From Mytilus californianus (Eukaryota; Mollusca; Bivalvia; Mytilida; Mytilidae): a stretch of 64,000 bases of DNA. Below the pieces are notes generated by a model. It was given only the letters and a program-made list of their open reading frames with translations, had not been told where the DNA came from and did not search any database. A program made the position numbers and the translations under genes. Shown one piece after another: positions 54,290-64,000 of this stretch (positions are counted from its first letter, which is position 1; each line of letters begins with the position of its first letter). Where the stretch lies: assembly GCF_021869535.1 (NCBI RefSeq), contig NW_026262701.1:573501-637500 (forward strand). The letters run 5' to 3'.

Positions 54290-56525
54290 CATTTATTAGA
54301 AAATCAAGATACGTCAGTTCCGATTCGGTAAACATGACTGTAATGGTGTGCTCTGTTTTGGCATTGATGTAATTTTACAATAAGTTTAAAAACAAAGAAA
54401 ATTGATTGGAAGAAATCGCTGTGTTCGTGACCTTTTTTCTTTATGCTTTCCTAACTCAATTTTCCTAAACAAATCCGACCCCGACCATTTGATTTTCAGG
54501 AATAATCTTAAACTGTACAAGAATTTGTCAATGTTTGTCTGGTATATGATCGAAAAGAACATCTTGTCTTTCAAATTTTTTTAAAGTAACCAAACTGGCT
54601 TCCCGAAGCTACACAAAACACTTTACAAATATAGATTCATTTCTTCTTCAAGCCATTGTTCCACTACTAAATTGTCTATTCTTCTTACCAGTACACTTGA
54701 TACAATCAAAAACCTGATAATAAATTGTTCAAATAAGGCCTTCGAAAATAGTGGAATTAATTACTTTTGGAGTGTCAAGAACTCGTTGGAAGTACTTGAT
54801 AAATTGCATGCATATATTGGTGATTTTGAATCTGTTCAAAGTTTTGATTTTTCTACCCTATATACCACATTGCCTCACATTCTCATTAAGAAAAAATTCA
54901 CACACCTAATTAAATGGGCATTTAAAAAGTCAGAATGTGAATATATATGTTCAAACTCTTTTAGGTCATTTTTTAGTAGCAATAAACAAAAAAACTATGT
55001 CAATTGGACATGCTTTGATACTATATATGCCCTTGAATTTTTACTAGATAACATTTTTGTTCGCTTTGGAGATTCCGTATATCGTCAGGTTATCGGAATT
55101 CCAATGGGGACTAACTGTGCACCACTTATTGCGGACCTTTTTTTGTATTGCTATGAGTTACAATTTATGACAAAAATCAGCAAAGACCCATCGAAACAAC
55201 ATCTGATACACAAATTTAATAATACTTTTAGATATTTGGATGATATTTTGGCTCTCAATAATGACGACTTCAGTATGTATACTAAAGAAATTTATCCTGT
55301 TGAACTTACTTTAAATAAAGCTAATACTAACAATGACCACTGCCCTTCCTCGATCTTGATATCTATATCATTAACGGAAAGCTTGATACTAAAATATATG
55401 ATAAAAGAGATGATTTTTCATTTCCTATCGTTAATTATCCATTTTTAGATGGTGACGTTCCCTTGTCACCATCTTACGGTGTTTATATATCTCAACTTGT
55501 ACGATTCGCTCGTGTATGTAACAATGTTTTAAATTTTAACGAGAGAAATTTATGTATTACTGAAAAATTATTACACCAGGGTTTTCGATATCACAAACTA
55601 GTCAAAACATTTACTAAATTTTATCATCGGTATAAGGACATCATTCGTAAATATAGCTCAACATGCAGACTTCTTATACGTTCAGGTATTTCACATCTAA
55701 TTTTTTATGGAAATATTCTTTATAAAGCACAAAAATGTCAGTATTCACCTCTGAAGCTAACAAAACCTTTAAATAGACTTATTAAGAAGGGATATAGTTA
55801 CGATACTGTTGTCGGGTCATTAAAGATTGCATATTTTGGCGTTAATATTGATTCACTTATAGGGTCTTTGCATCGGCACTAAACACATTTATCTAAAAAC
55901 CAGTTGTTGGCATGACACGGGTTATGTTCTTCTCATATATGTTATGATGGTATGATACTAAACCCCTAACGGGAAGGATTGTGCCTGATATTCATATGAT
56001 GAAGACATAATCTTTCAATCAGTTTAATTGAAGTCTGGAGCTGGCATGTCAGTTAACTGCTAGTAGTCTGTTGTTATTTATGTATTATTGTCATTTTGTT
56101 TATTTTCTTTGGTTACATCTTCTGACATCAGACTCGGACTTCTCTTGAACTGAATTTCAATGTGCGTATTGTTATGCGTTTACTTTTCTACATTGGCTAG
56201 AGGTATAGGGGGAGGGTTGAGATCTCATAAACATGTTTAACCCCGCCGCATTTTTGCGCCTGTCCCAAGTCAGGAGCCTCTAGCCTTTGTCAGTCTTGTA
56301 TTATTTTTAATTTTAGTTTCTTGTGTACAATTTGGAGTTTAGTATGGCGTTCATTATCACTGAACTAGTATGTATATTTGTTTAGGGGCCAGCTGAAGGA
56401 CGCCTCCGGGTGCGGGAATTTCTCGCTGCATTGAAGACCTGTTGGTGACCTTCTGCTGTTGTCTGTTCTATGGTCGGGTTGTTGTCTCTTTGACACATTC
56501 CCCATTTCCATTCTCAATTTTATGG
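54290..56525 (+). mobile_element. Penelope-like retroelement, decayed, with long 3' tail
   Basis: Contains a reverse-transcriptase pseudogene (54402-55882) followed by about 640 bases of tail ending TTTGACACATTCCCCATTTC, CATTCTCAATTT. The same tail end is found alone at 20135-20262 and reversed at 53530-53612, as expected for 5'-truncated copies. The tail includes GGGGGAGGGTTGAGATCTCA and CCTGTCCCAAGTCAGGAGCC, shared with family B. The 5' part (54290-54580) is repeated in inverted orientation at 57925-58490. Confidence 0.75.
54402..55882 (+). pseudogene. Penelope-like reverse transcriptase, broken by one stop and one frameshift
   Basis: Frame 1 (54402-55448) contains FPKLHKTLYKYRF (about 54600), SFDFSTLYTTLP with the motif A Asp, VIGIPMGTNCAPLIADLF (motif B) and FRYLDDILALNN (motif C, catalytic YLDD). 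A single in-frame TAA at 54582 separates it from an upstream stretch, and near 55345 the coding frame shifts; the downstream part then continues open through 55463-55882 (YGVYISQLVRFARVCNN ... IGSLHRH). Motifs match the GIPMGTNCAP-type RTs abundant in invertebrates, which I place among Penelope-like elements (possibly the Naiad group). No GIY-YIG nuclease domain is seen here. Confidence 0.75.
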
Positions 56526-57140
56526 ATTATTTTTGTATATAGCAAAGATATCACCGAGTTCTCAAAATCTTTTTTCCCTGGTGGTCCTTGAGAAAAATCT
56601 GCTGGTTAATTCTCAGTAACAATTATTTCTATTGCAAAATTCAAACTTTCAGTGACTGCAAATACTCTTATTTCGGTGCTTTCTTTCTATTGTCTTAATG
56701 TTAGTTGTTTTTTTGTGTCTCGTACCAATCTTTTGAGTTAATCTAATTGCAACTGATTTTTACAGTTTGTTCTTATGTGGTACTGTTACACCTATGTCCC
56801 AGTTTAGGGGAGGGTTGAGCATACACACAAACTTGTTTAGCCCTGCCATATTCTTTATGTTCCTGTCCCAAGTCAGGAGCCTGTAGTTCAGTGGTTGTCT
56901 GTCAACTCATATTTGATTTTTTGTAAATTGTTTTGTAATATAGAATTAGGCCGTTAGTTTTATTGTTTAAATTGGTTTACATTTTTCATGTCGGAGTCTT
57001 TTATAGCCGACTATACGGTATGGTTTTTTGTCATTGTTGACGTCCGTACGATTGCCTTTAATTGCTTACATCCACTTCATTTGAACTTGGGTGGATAGTT
57101 GCCTCAATGGCAATCATACTGCATCTCCTTATTTTCATAC
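56526..57140 (+). repeat. Intergenic plus family B copy (about 56750-57140)
   Basis: CACCTATGTCCCAGTTTAGG, TGTTCCTGTCCCAAGTCAGG, GGGTGGATAGTTGCCTCAAT and CATCTCCTTATTTTCA mark the family B copy. 56526-56750 has no recognised content. Confidence 0.75.
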
Positions 57141-57164
57141 TATATACCTGACTTTTAAACTCGT

Positions 57165-57240
57165 GTTTCCTGAACATGCATGAAATATTTGTCACTGGAC
57201 ATTAAAAATAAGCAACCAACAATCAATCAAAACTTGTGTT
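57165..57240 (+). repeat. SINE 3' tail fragment
   Basis: TCCTGAACATGCATGAAATA, TTTGTCACTGGACATTAA then AAGCAACCAACAATCAATCA. Same module as the end of the SINE at 5700-6072. Confidence 0.7.
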
Positions 57241-57356
57241 AAATAAGGGTAAAACCATTTGATTTTTATTTGGGAGGTGGGGTGTGGGACAAGAGGATTT
57301 TAAATATGGAAAATGTGGCCAGGTAATAGCTAAAAAAAGGCATGATTAGAGACAGA

Positions 57357-57590
57357 TTAAAATGAATAATAAATCTGCAAAATATCCAACTGCTCCCTCC
57401 CCCTCTCCAGACTATCAAATAGTCGTCCCCTTACTGTTATATTGTCCGTGTAGTTCTTATATTTATCCAGCTTATCGTCCCTACAAGAATGTCCTACTAA
57501 GGCTGTCATACCATAAAAACGTTTATCACACAGCTCACATTCTATTATATCTGCATTCATAAATTTATTTTTTGCGGATTTATTATTCAT
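57357..57590 (-). pseudogene. 77-codon frame with a C-x2-C...H zinc-finger-like motif
   Basis: The minus-strand frame reads IIECELCDKRFYGMTALVGH, S-C. The CxxC, aromatic and hydrophobic spacing resemble one C2H2-type finger, but the final ligand spacing (HSC) is irregular and no second finger follows. The sequence is flanked by partly inverted tracts (about 57255 and 57390), so it may be a fragment carried by a mobile element. Low certainty. Confidence 0.25.
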
Positions 57591-57607
57591 TTTAATCTGT
57601 CGCTAAT

Positions 57608-57838
57608 CATTATAAAAATAAGGAGATGTGGTATGATTACCAATCAGACAACTATCCACCAAAGTTCAAATGAAGTGGATGCCTATTTTTTCAGCTCTTA
57701 CAAGGCCACCAGGTTCATATTTAAAAAAAACTAACGGCCTAATTATATTACATTTTTTTTGGCAAAAAATCAAACATAAGTTGACATTCATGAACCAACG
57801 ACAACCACTGAACTATAGTCTCCTGCAGCCAGTTGTAC
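57608..57838 (-). repeat. Dispersed repeat family B, reversed copy
   Basis: ATAAGGAGATGTGGTATGAT, TACCAATCAGACAACTATCC, ACCAAAGTTCAAATGAAGTG then, further on, ACTAACGGCCTAAT and AACCAACGACAACCACTGAA are the reverse complement of the family B 3' half. Confidence 0.85.
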
Positions 57839-57904
57839 GAACGTGTCACTAGTATAATGAGTCATTCATCTTTGCTTTAAACAAAAATAATCCAGTTTTG
57901 TTAC

Positions 57905-58490
57905 TTAAAAAAAAATTGATAGACAAGATATCCTTTTCGATCATATACCAGACAAACATCGACAAATTATTGTGCAGTTTAAGATTATTCCTAAAAAATG
58001 AAATGGTCGGGGCTTTAAGTTCTATTTGTTAGCAAAATTGAGTTAGGAAAGCATAAAGAAACAAGAATGTGTCCATAGTACACGGATGCCCCACTCGCAC
58101 TATCATTTTTTATGTTCAGTGGACCGTGAAATTGGGGTCAAAACTCTAATTTGGCATTAAAATTAGAAAAATCATATCATAGAGAACATGTGTTCTATGT
58201 TTCAAGTTGATTGGACTTCAACTTCATCAAAAACTACCTTGACCAAAAACTTTAACTTGAAGCGGGGGGACAGACGGACGAACAAACGGAAGTACAGACC
58301 GAAAACCATAATGCCCCTCTACTATTGTAGGTGGGACATAAAAATGTCACGAACACAGCGATTTCTTCCAACCAATTTACTTTGTTTTTACAATTATTGT
58401 ATAATTACATCAAATGCCAAAACAGAGCACAAAATTAGAGTCATATGTCTACCGAATCGGAACTGACGTATCTTAATTTTCTAATAATCA
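57905..58490 (-). mobile_element. Inverted 5' fragment of the Penelope-like element, split by an insertion
   Basis: AAGATATCCTTTTCGATCAT, ATACCAGACAAACATCGACA ... GAGTTAGGAAAGCATAAAG (57930-58066) and TGTCACGAACACAGCGATTT, CTTCCAACCAATTTACTTTG ... GGAACTGACGTATCTTAATT (58345-58480) are the reverse complement of 54290-54580. Bases 58071-58333 between them are repeat C. Confidence 0.85.
58071..58340 (+). mobile_element. Repeat C inserted in the inverted Penelope-like fragment
   Basis: CAAGAATGTGTCCATAGTAC, ACGGATGCCCCACTCGCACT, ATCATTTTTTATG through AGCGGGGGGACAGACGGACG to TAATGCCCCTCTACTATTGT, AGGTGGGACAT. The uninterrupted sequence at 54410-54450 shows the pre-insertion state. A reversed copy lies at 26515-26775. 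About 265 bases, non-coding; the ends carry no obvious long inverted repeats. Confidence 0.85.
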
Positions 58491-58529
58491 TCGTATATAT
58501 AATCAATATATATATATATCCCCAATTGA

Positions 58530-58990
58530 TTTCAATGTAGCTGTTGAATCTAGGAATCCTAGAAGTTCAGCTTAATTTCTTCCCTTCGAAAGTTTTCAAC
58601 AAGAACGAACGCCAACATGATTTGGTTGACCGTTATGGAATATCTGTCCCACATATGACCATGTATTTGTTCCAATTGTTTAGACACAATCCTTGCCCTT
58701 TTTCTCCAGTTGTGACCACTGAATGTTTTCCCCCGACATTAGCAACACGATGGATGTTACTTGTGGAACAAGATCTGCTTACCCTCCTGGAGAACCTGAA
58801 ATCACCCCGGTTTTGGACGGAGTTCGTGATGCTGCATCTTTTTTTAAATAAGCAGTGTTGTGTAGAAAGGTGTGTTTGCCGGTTTTTCTTCGGATTGTCC
58901 CTTTGGTACATCTGCTTCTTTTTTTTACAGGTGTACACATCATTAACATTCATAATGATTTTATTTTTTGGGGTATACAGAAACGAAAAT
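58530..58990 (+). repeat. Dispersed retroelement-like tail (CGAAAGTTTTCAACAAGAACGA family)
   Basis: CTTCGAAAGTTTTCAACAAG, GACCGTTATGGAATATCTGT, GGAGAACCTGAAATCACCCC and TTGTCCCTTTGGTACATCTG mark this copy. Parts recur at 22385-22530 and 919-1075. The 152-residue frame over it lacks a known domain and is probably fortuitous, since other copies are not open. Confidence 0.6.
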
Positions 58991-59039
58991 AAATATGCAT
59001 AGCAATCTTGTGTTATTGTATCATTTTTGTTACCCCATA

Positions 59040-60088
59040 TCTTCTATTCATCAAAGCAGAAGAGGGAGACAACATAAATATGGACACAAACACCAATGGT
59101 AACCATCTTGAACTATGAACTATACGGTTGTGTGGCATAATAACTGAACTACCAATAATAAGGTTAAATGGAATAATAACTGACTTACCAACTATACGGT
59201 TGTGTGGCAGCTGAACTACCAGCTGTAAGCGGTTATGTGGCATAAAAACTGAACTACCCAACTATAAGGCTGTGGCATAACTGAATATAATACCAGCTAA
59301 TAGGTTATGTGGCATAGAAACTGAATTACCAACAATAAGGTGATGTGGCCTGATAACTGAACTATAATGTTGTGTGGCATAACTGGATACCAGGTATAAG
59401 GTTATGTGGCATAAAAACTGAACTACCAACTACAAGGTGGTGTGGCATTATAACTGAACAAACAAGAATAAGGTTGTGTGGCATAACTGAATACCAGCTA
59501 GCCAGGTTATGTGGCATAAATGAACTACCAACTATAAGGTTGTGTGGCATTACCTGGACTACCAACTACAATATTGTGTGGCATTATAACTGGACTAACA
59601 ACTATAAGGTTGTGTGGCATTATAACTGAACTACCAGCTACAAGGTTGTGTGGCATTATAACTGAACTACCAACTAAAACAGAAGAGGGAGACAACATAA
59701 ATATGGACACAAACACCAATGGTAACCATCTTGAACTATTAACAATACGGTGGTATGGCATTACTGACTTACCAACTATAAGGTTGTGGGGCATTATAAC
59801 TGAACTACCAACTACAAGGATTTGTGGCATAGTAACTGAACTACCAACTATAAGGTTGTGGTGCATAACTGAACTACCAACTACAAGGATGTGTGGCATT
59901 ATAAATGAACTACCAGCTATAAGGATGTGTAGCATAATAACTGAACTACCTACTATAAGGTTGTGGGGTATTATAACTGAACTTCCAACTAGAAGGTTGT
60001 GGGGCATAACTGAACTACCAGCTTTAAGGTAGTGTTGCATAATAAATGAAATACAAACTAAAAGGTTGTGTGGCATAACTGAACTAAC
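59040..60088. repeat. About 35-bp tandem repeat with a higher-order duplication
   Basis: About 27 units of CTGAACTACCAACTATAAGG, TTGTGTGGCATAATAA with frequent small indels. A ~60-base non-repeat segment (GCAGAAGAGGGAGACAACAT ... GGTAACCATCTTGAACTAT) occurs twice, at about 59057-59117 and 59681-59741, so a large block was duplicated. Open frames on both strands (162 and 183 residues) are artefacts. Confidence 0.93.
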
Positions 60089-60189
60089 TTCTTAAAAGTC
60101 AGGAGCCTGTAATTAGTGGTTGTTGTTGGTTGTTATTCCTTAATGGTTTCTAGCGTCAGGTCGTTGCTTTTCTCTTTTGAATTGTTTCA

Positions 60190-61020
60190 CATTTTGACAT
60201 GTTTTGGGCTTGTACAAATTACTATACAGTATGGGTTTTACACATTGTTAAAGGTCGTTCAGTGCCCTATAGATGTTGACATGTTTTGGGCTTGTATAAA
60301 TTACTATACAGTATGGGTTTTACACATTGTTAAAGGTCGTACAGTGCCCTATAGATGTTGACATGTTTTGGGCTTGTATAACTTACTATACAGTATGGGT
60401 TTTACACATTGTTAAAGGTCGTACAGTGCCCTATAGATGTTGACATGCTTTGGGCTTGTATAACTTACTATACAGTATGGGTTTTACACATTGTTAAAGG
60501 TCGTACAGTGCCCTATAGATGTTGACATGTTTTGGGCGTGTATAACTTAGTATACAGTATGGGTTTTACACACTGTTAAAGGTCGTACAGTGCCCTATAG
60601 ATGTTGACATGTTTTGGGCTTGTATAACTTACTATACAGTATGGGTTTTACACATTGTTAAAGGTCATACAGTGCCCTATAGATGTTGACATGTTTTGGG
60701 CTTGTATAACTTACTATACAGTATGGGTTTTACACATTGTTAAAGGTCGTACAGTGCCCTATAGATGTTGACATGTTTTGGGCTTGTATAACTTACTATA
60801 CAGTTTAGGTTTTACACATTGTTAAAGGTCGTACAGTGCCCTATAGATGTTGACATGTTTTGGTCTTGTATAACTTACTATACAGTATGGGTTTTACACA
60901 CTGTTAAAGGTCGTACAGTGCCCTATAGATGTTGACATGCTTTGGGCTTGTATAACTTACTATACAGTATGGGTTTTACACATTGTTAAAGGTCGTACAG
61001 TGCCCTATAGATGTTGACAT
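60190..61020. repeat. 82-bp tandem repeat derived from family B (10 copies)
   Basis: ATGTTGACATGTTTTGGGCT, TGTATAACTTACTATACAGT, ATGGGTTTTACACATTGTTA, AAGGTCGTACAGTGCCCTAT, AG at an 82-base period from 60191 on (60273, 60355, ...). The unit corresponds to the family B segment between GGGCCTTTTATAGCTGACTA and GGTGACCTATA. The array is flanked by family B edges: CAGGAGCCTGTAATTAGTGG (60100) on the left and TGGTGGATAATTTCATTTGA (about 61040) on the right. Confidence 0.95.
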
Positions 61021-61406
61021 CCTTGTTCTTTGTCCTCTGGTGGATAATTTCATTTGAAATCATACTAAATCTTCACATTTTATACCAAATCTTCACATTT
61101 ATACCAATAATAAATTGGTATGCATAAAAAACTGAAAAATAATGCAATGAAATGTTAAATAATTTAATTTTAAATTTTGAACAAAATATTTGATGTAAAT
61201 TGTAACAAGGTGGCACACAATTTGCTTACCTCATCCAATTAAATTTAAGTAAACATTAGAAACAAGCACAGTTAAAATGTGAATGTAATGTGTAGCAAGT
61301 GAGCACACAATTTGTATTTTTAAGTTAATAACAAAGGTCCTGTCCATGGTTAATAATTGAGATGCACCCAAAATGTTGATATTTTTTTTTTCTTTTTCAT
61401 GCACTG
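61021..61406. other. Intergenic 3' flank of the second FEM1-like gene
   Basis: The first ~40 bases are the family B right edge. The rest is AT-rich with no recognised feature. Confidence 0.5.
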
Positions 61407-61412
61407 TTTATT
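61407..61412 (-). terminator. Probable polyadenylation signal of the second FEM1-like gene
   Basis: AATAAA on the minus strand, about 160 bases downstream of the stop codon at 61571. Confidence 0.5.
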
Positions 61413-61570
61413 GTTTCGAGTGTGACATTTGTAATACTTGTATATGTTTTAGCATGTTATAAATGAAATTTTGAAAGTATTTGAGAGCTATTACCCCATT
61501 TAGCCTGTTTAGTAAATTACAAACAACATAACCATGATAACTATTTACAACTATAAGCTGTCTGATCATG

Positions 61571-64000
61571 TCAATCAGACCCTTCACTTTCACCACTTTG
61601 ATCAGACTCATGGTACAAACATTGATCGGATTCACTGAACAAATATTCAGTAAAATTATCAGATGTACGTTTCCCCCTTCTCTTATGTAAGTCTATCATC
61701 CTCTCCATGTGAGGTAACAGATGTCCTTGATAATGTACACAGCTGTTTATAATCACAGCAGAGGCTAGACATTGCAATGATCCTGTACCCACGGGACACA
61801 ATGGACTTGATGACGTTTGGGAATACCAGATGGGTGTTCGGTTAGCAGCATCTATACAGTCAGTGTGAGCACCAGCTCCATACAGTGCTTGGATTATATT
61901 CATTTGATCAGTTTGACTCTCTGATCCATCACTAGGCAAGACACGGTAAGCTAAATGAAGAGGTGTCATTCCATAGTTGTCTATGGTATTAGAATCTGCT
62001 CCTGAACGTAGCAATATCTCAACTAATTTTTGTGATCCTGTAACTTCTTTCTCTAAATCTTTTGCTTTTTTATGAGTTACCACAGGAGTGACATAATGCA
62101 AGAGACTTTGTCCAACACAGTTCCTCAGGTCATCACTGACTACTCTTTTCATGAACTTTGAAAACTTTGTGCTCTGCTCTTCGCTCTTGTCATAACTATC
62201 AAGTACTTTTACGGCTAAGAGCAGAGGTGCAATATCTGAAAACATTCTTTGTTTCTTTGGTGTGCCTAAGTAGTGGAGGAAGAAACATTTACCAATTGCC
62301 ATTAGCTCATCAAAAGTTAACTGCATTAATTTTGTCTCTGTCAAAACAATGGTTGTTAAGTTAGTAATAAACTTCTGCAATGTCTCAGTCTTTGTATAAT
62401 CTCTAACAACATAGGTTTCCTCTTGTGATATATATCTCAAAAAGCATGGAAAGCTGTATGTGACTACAGCAACAAAATCTTTAATTTGATTGAGTTTGTA
62501 ATACTCTGTGGACAATGTTTCGAATGCCTTTAGCGTCTCATGAGAACCAAATCCAACAAGTCGCTCGTGTATTAATGCACCTTTTAACAGAATAGCCAAA
62601 CGTGTATTTGTTTTTTTGTCCAACTCATTACTGTTGAGACAAGTGAGGTGAGATTTGATTGATTTTTCTGGTGGATTCACTATAACGATTGGTGCAGTAC
62701 CGCTTCTTATTAATTTTTCATGCCATTTTTTCACCAACCTGATAGTAATCCTGGCATTATCAGCCATATCCAGGTAGACAAACTCCATGCTGATGTTGGA
62801 ATCACCTTCAAATGGATTCAGCAACTTCATAGCAATAAAAGTTTTTATTTGAAAATCTTTTTCCCAAGGTGAAATGTTAATTGGATTTTGAATGCTCTCT
62901 ACTTTCATGATTTTTTTGGTTCTATTTGAAACTTTCTGTTGCCTTATTTTTTCTGCAGCATTCCAACATCTGACAGAATCTTTATAGAACCCAAATTTGG
63001 CATAATAAGCCCCAGCAGCTTCTAATGCGTCAAACTTGGCTTGAAACGGAACCTTTCGTTTACCTAGGCACGTATGTACTAACCTCCTCCCAGCACTTGC
63101 TAAAATTACAACTGGATGTACATACCCATAATTACCACGGTCATCAGCACAAACTGCGTTGTTTGTAGTTTGGTCAACACTGCAAGACTTAAGAACAGTA
63201 TCTATATTTGTTTCAATGCCATCTGACAGGTCCTCTGACGGACGTACAGGATAATATTTGATAATGTTGGCATTATTGATATCTGACCCATCACTTTTAC
63301 CGAGGTGACGTAGCAAATGACTTGAGATCTTACATTTTCTAATCAAATCCTTATGACGAAGCTCGTAACCTAACAAAGTCATGCCTTGATCATTCTTTAT
63401 ACTGGCTATGTTGGGTACTTTGGCCAGTAATAATGGCAAACAAGCTTCATACAGATCTTCTGCTGGGTTGATTATTATTAAGTTGCTACTCTCTTCTGGA
63501 AGCACAGCTTTAAATATGTCATAAAGTTGGCTCTCAGAACATTTCTCAACAGCTCCATTATCAATCAACATTTTCACAATTTCAAGTTTTGGACAAAAGG
63601 GTACAGGAATGTTTTCATTCTTCTTGTTTTCAACATCAATGTCATCACAACTCTCTTTTTCCTCCTTCTCATCATCGGTGTCATCCTCATCATCAGTTTT
63701 GTTTTTATCACAATCATCTTCAGTTTTGTTATCATCTCCATCTTCATCATCATCATCATCATCATCAACTTCTTCATAACCAAATGTTGGCCATGGTGCA
63801 TAAGAAAAGACCTTCATAGAAAACATTAACAGATTACAGTTCCCCACATTTTTTGCAGGGTCAGCTTTATATTCCAATAAATAACGAACCATGTCTTCCT
63901 CCTGGTTAGATATTGCCCATAACATTGGTTTGCTATCGCCATCATTGCCATTGACGTCAGCCTCACAGTACTCCACCAGAAACTTCACCAGTTCCAGATT
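61571..64000 (-). CDS. Second FEM1-like ankyrin-repeat gene, N-terminus outside the window
   Basis: Paralogue of the gene at 35201-38269, same strand, about 26 kb away, also without introns over the 809 codons visible. The frame is open to the window edge (NLELVKFLVEYCEADVN), so codon 1 lies beyond 64000. Shared blocks: PMLWAISNQEE, an acidic Asp-rich stretch (about 63600-63770, shorter than in the other copy), ESQLYDIFKAVLPEE, FDALEAAGAYYAKFGFYKDS, LIHERLVGFGSHE, SGADSNTIDNYGMTPLHLAY, GAGAHTDCIDAANRTPIWYS and SLQCLASAVIINSCVHYQG (VHL-box-like). The C-terminus differs: a Ser/Asp/Glu-rich tail ending GESEGSD. Likely role: CUL2 substrate receptor, by family resemblance only. Confidence 0.88.
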   Translation of the reverse strand, partial: NLELVKFLVEYCEADVNGNDGDSKPMLWAISNQEEDMVRYLLEYKADPAKNVGNCNLLMFSMKVFSYAPWPTFGYEEVDDDDDDDEDGDDNKTEDDCDKNKTDDEDDTDDEKEEKESCDDIDVENKKNENIPVPFCPKLEIVKMLIDNGAVEKCSESQLYDIFKAVLPEESSNLIIINPAEDLYEACLPLLLAKVPNIASIKNDQGMTLLGYELRHKDLIRKCKISSHLLRHLGKSDGSDINNANIIKYYPVRPSEDLSDGIETNIDTVLKSCSVDQTTNNAVCADDRGNYGYVHPVVILASAGRRLVHTCLGKRKVPFQAKFDALEAAGAYYAKFGFYKDSVRCWNAAEKIRQQKVSNRTKKIMKVESIQNPINISPWEKDFQIKTFIAMKLLNPFEGDSNISMEFVYLDMADNARITIRLVKKWHEKLIRSGTAPIVIVNPPEKSIKSHLTCLNSNELDKKTNTRLAILLKGALIHERLVGFGSHETLKAFETLSTEYYKLNQIKDFVAVVTYSFPCFLRYISQEETYVVRDYTKTETLQKFITNLTTIVLTETKLMQLTFDELMAIGKCFFLHYLGTPKKQRMFSDIAPLLLAVKVLDSYDKSEEQSTKFSKFMKRVVSDDLRNCVGQSLLHYVTPVVTHKKAKDLEKEVTGSQKLVEILLRSGADSNTIDNYGMTPLHLAYRVLPSDGSESQTDQMNIIQALYGAGAHTDCIDAANRTPIWYSQTSSSPLCPVGTGSLQCLASAVIINSCVHYQGHLLPHMERMIDLHKRRGKRTSDNFTEYLFSESDQCLYHESDQSGESEGSD

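Noticed and set aside
54672-55448. Host gene encoding a reverse-transcriptase-domain protein
   Set aside because: Contains a stop and a frameshift relative to the RT family and has retroelement tail sequence downstream; a decayed mobile element.
58544-59002. 152-residue open frame
   Set aside because: Lies on a dispersed repeat whose other copies in this window are not open; no recognised domain.
59525-60076. 183- and 162-residue open frames on opposite strands
   Set aside because: Both cross the ~35-bp satellite; simultaneous open frames on both strands reflect the repeat, not a protein.
63527-63829. 100-residue plus-strand hydrophobic frame
   Set aside because: Antisense of the acidic codons of the second FEM1-like gene.

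Overview
The window is AT-rich, intron-rich and very repeat-dense animal DNA. Gene density is low, reading frames are interrupted by introns with GT...AG ends, and AATAAA signals follow the genes. The dispersed repeats match, from memory, sequences typical of marine mussels (Mytilidae, most likely Mytilus). That is an inference from recalled repeat families, not a database result.

Genes. (1) About 2.49-17.91 kb, plus strand: the last six coding exons of PDPR, the regulatory subunit of pyruvate dehydrogenase phosphatase. They encode about 386 residues of the C-terminal GCV-T-like half; the FAD-binding N-terminal half lies upstream of the window. (2) 35.20-38.27 kb, minus strand: an intronless 1022-residue ankyrin-repeat protein related to FEM1 (substrate receptors of CUL2 ubiquitin ligases). 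(3) 61.57-64.00 kb, minus strand: a paralogue of it, cut by the right window edge. (4) A possible small first exon behind a cluster of CRE sites at 8.75-9.14 kb, inside a PDPR intron. Nothing else looks like a confident host gene.

The rest is repeats. Satellite-like arrays: 68 bp (0-0.78 kb), 97 bp (1.55-2.54 kb), 64 bp and 26 bp (6.4-7.4 kb), palindromic arrays (8.2 and 12.0-12.4 kb), 74 bp (15.4-16.65 kb), 45 bp (21.7 kb), ~40 bp (22.5 and 25.1 kb), 41 bp (31.2-31.85 kb), 160 bp (33.5 kb), a 2.6 kb array at 40-42.65 kb, ~166 bp (50.2-52.4 kb), ~35 bp (59-60.1 kb) and 82 bp (60.2-61.0 kb). Mobile elements: a decayed Penelope-like reverse transcriptase (54.4-55.9 kb, tail to 56.5 kb) with a partial inverted copy at 57.9-58.5 kb; two LINE 3' fragments; two tRNA-headed SINEs, one with a 15-bp target duplication; a ~2 kb family with ATACGACCGC ends in three copies; and many MITE-like inverted-repeat elements, several nested in other repeats.

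Most notable: the 97-bp array is built from the intron-exon junction of a PDPR exon, so ten consecutive 3' splice sites compete and nine lead straight to a stop codon. Also notable are the two intronless FEM1-like paralogues, a ~4.9 kb inverted-repeat structure in a PDPR intron, a piggyBac-like MITE whose empty site survives in neighbouring satellite units, and several satellites that appear to have been amplified from pieces of mobile elements.
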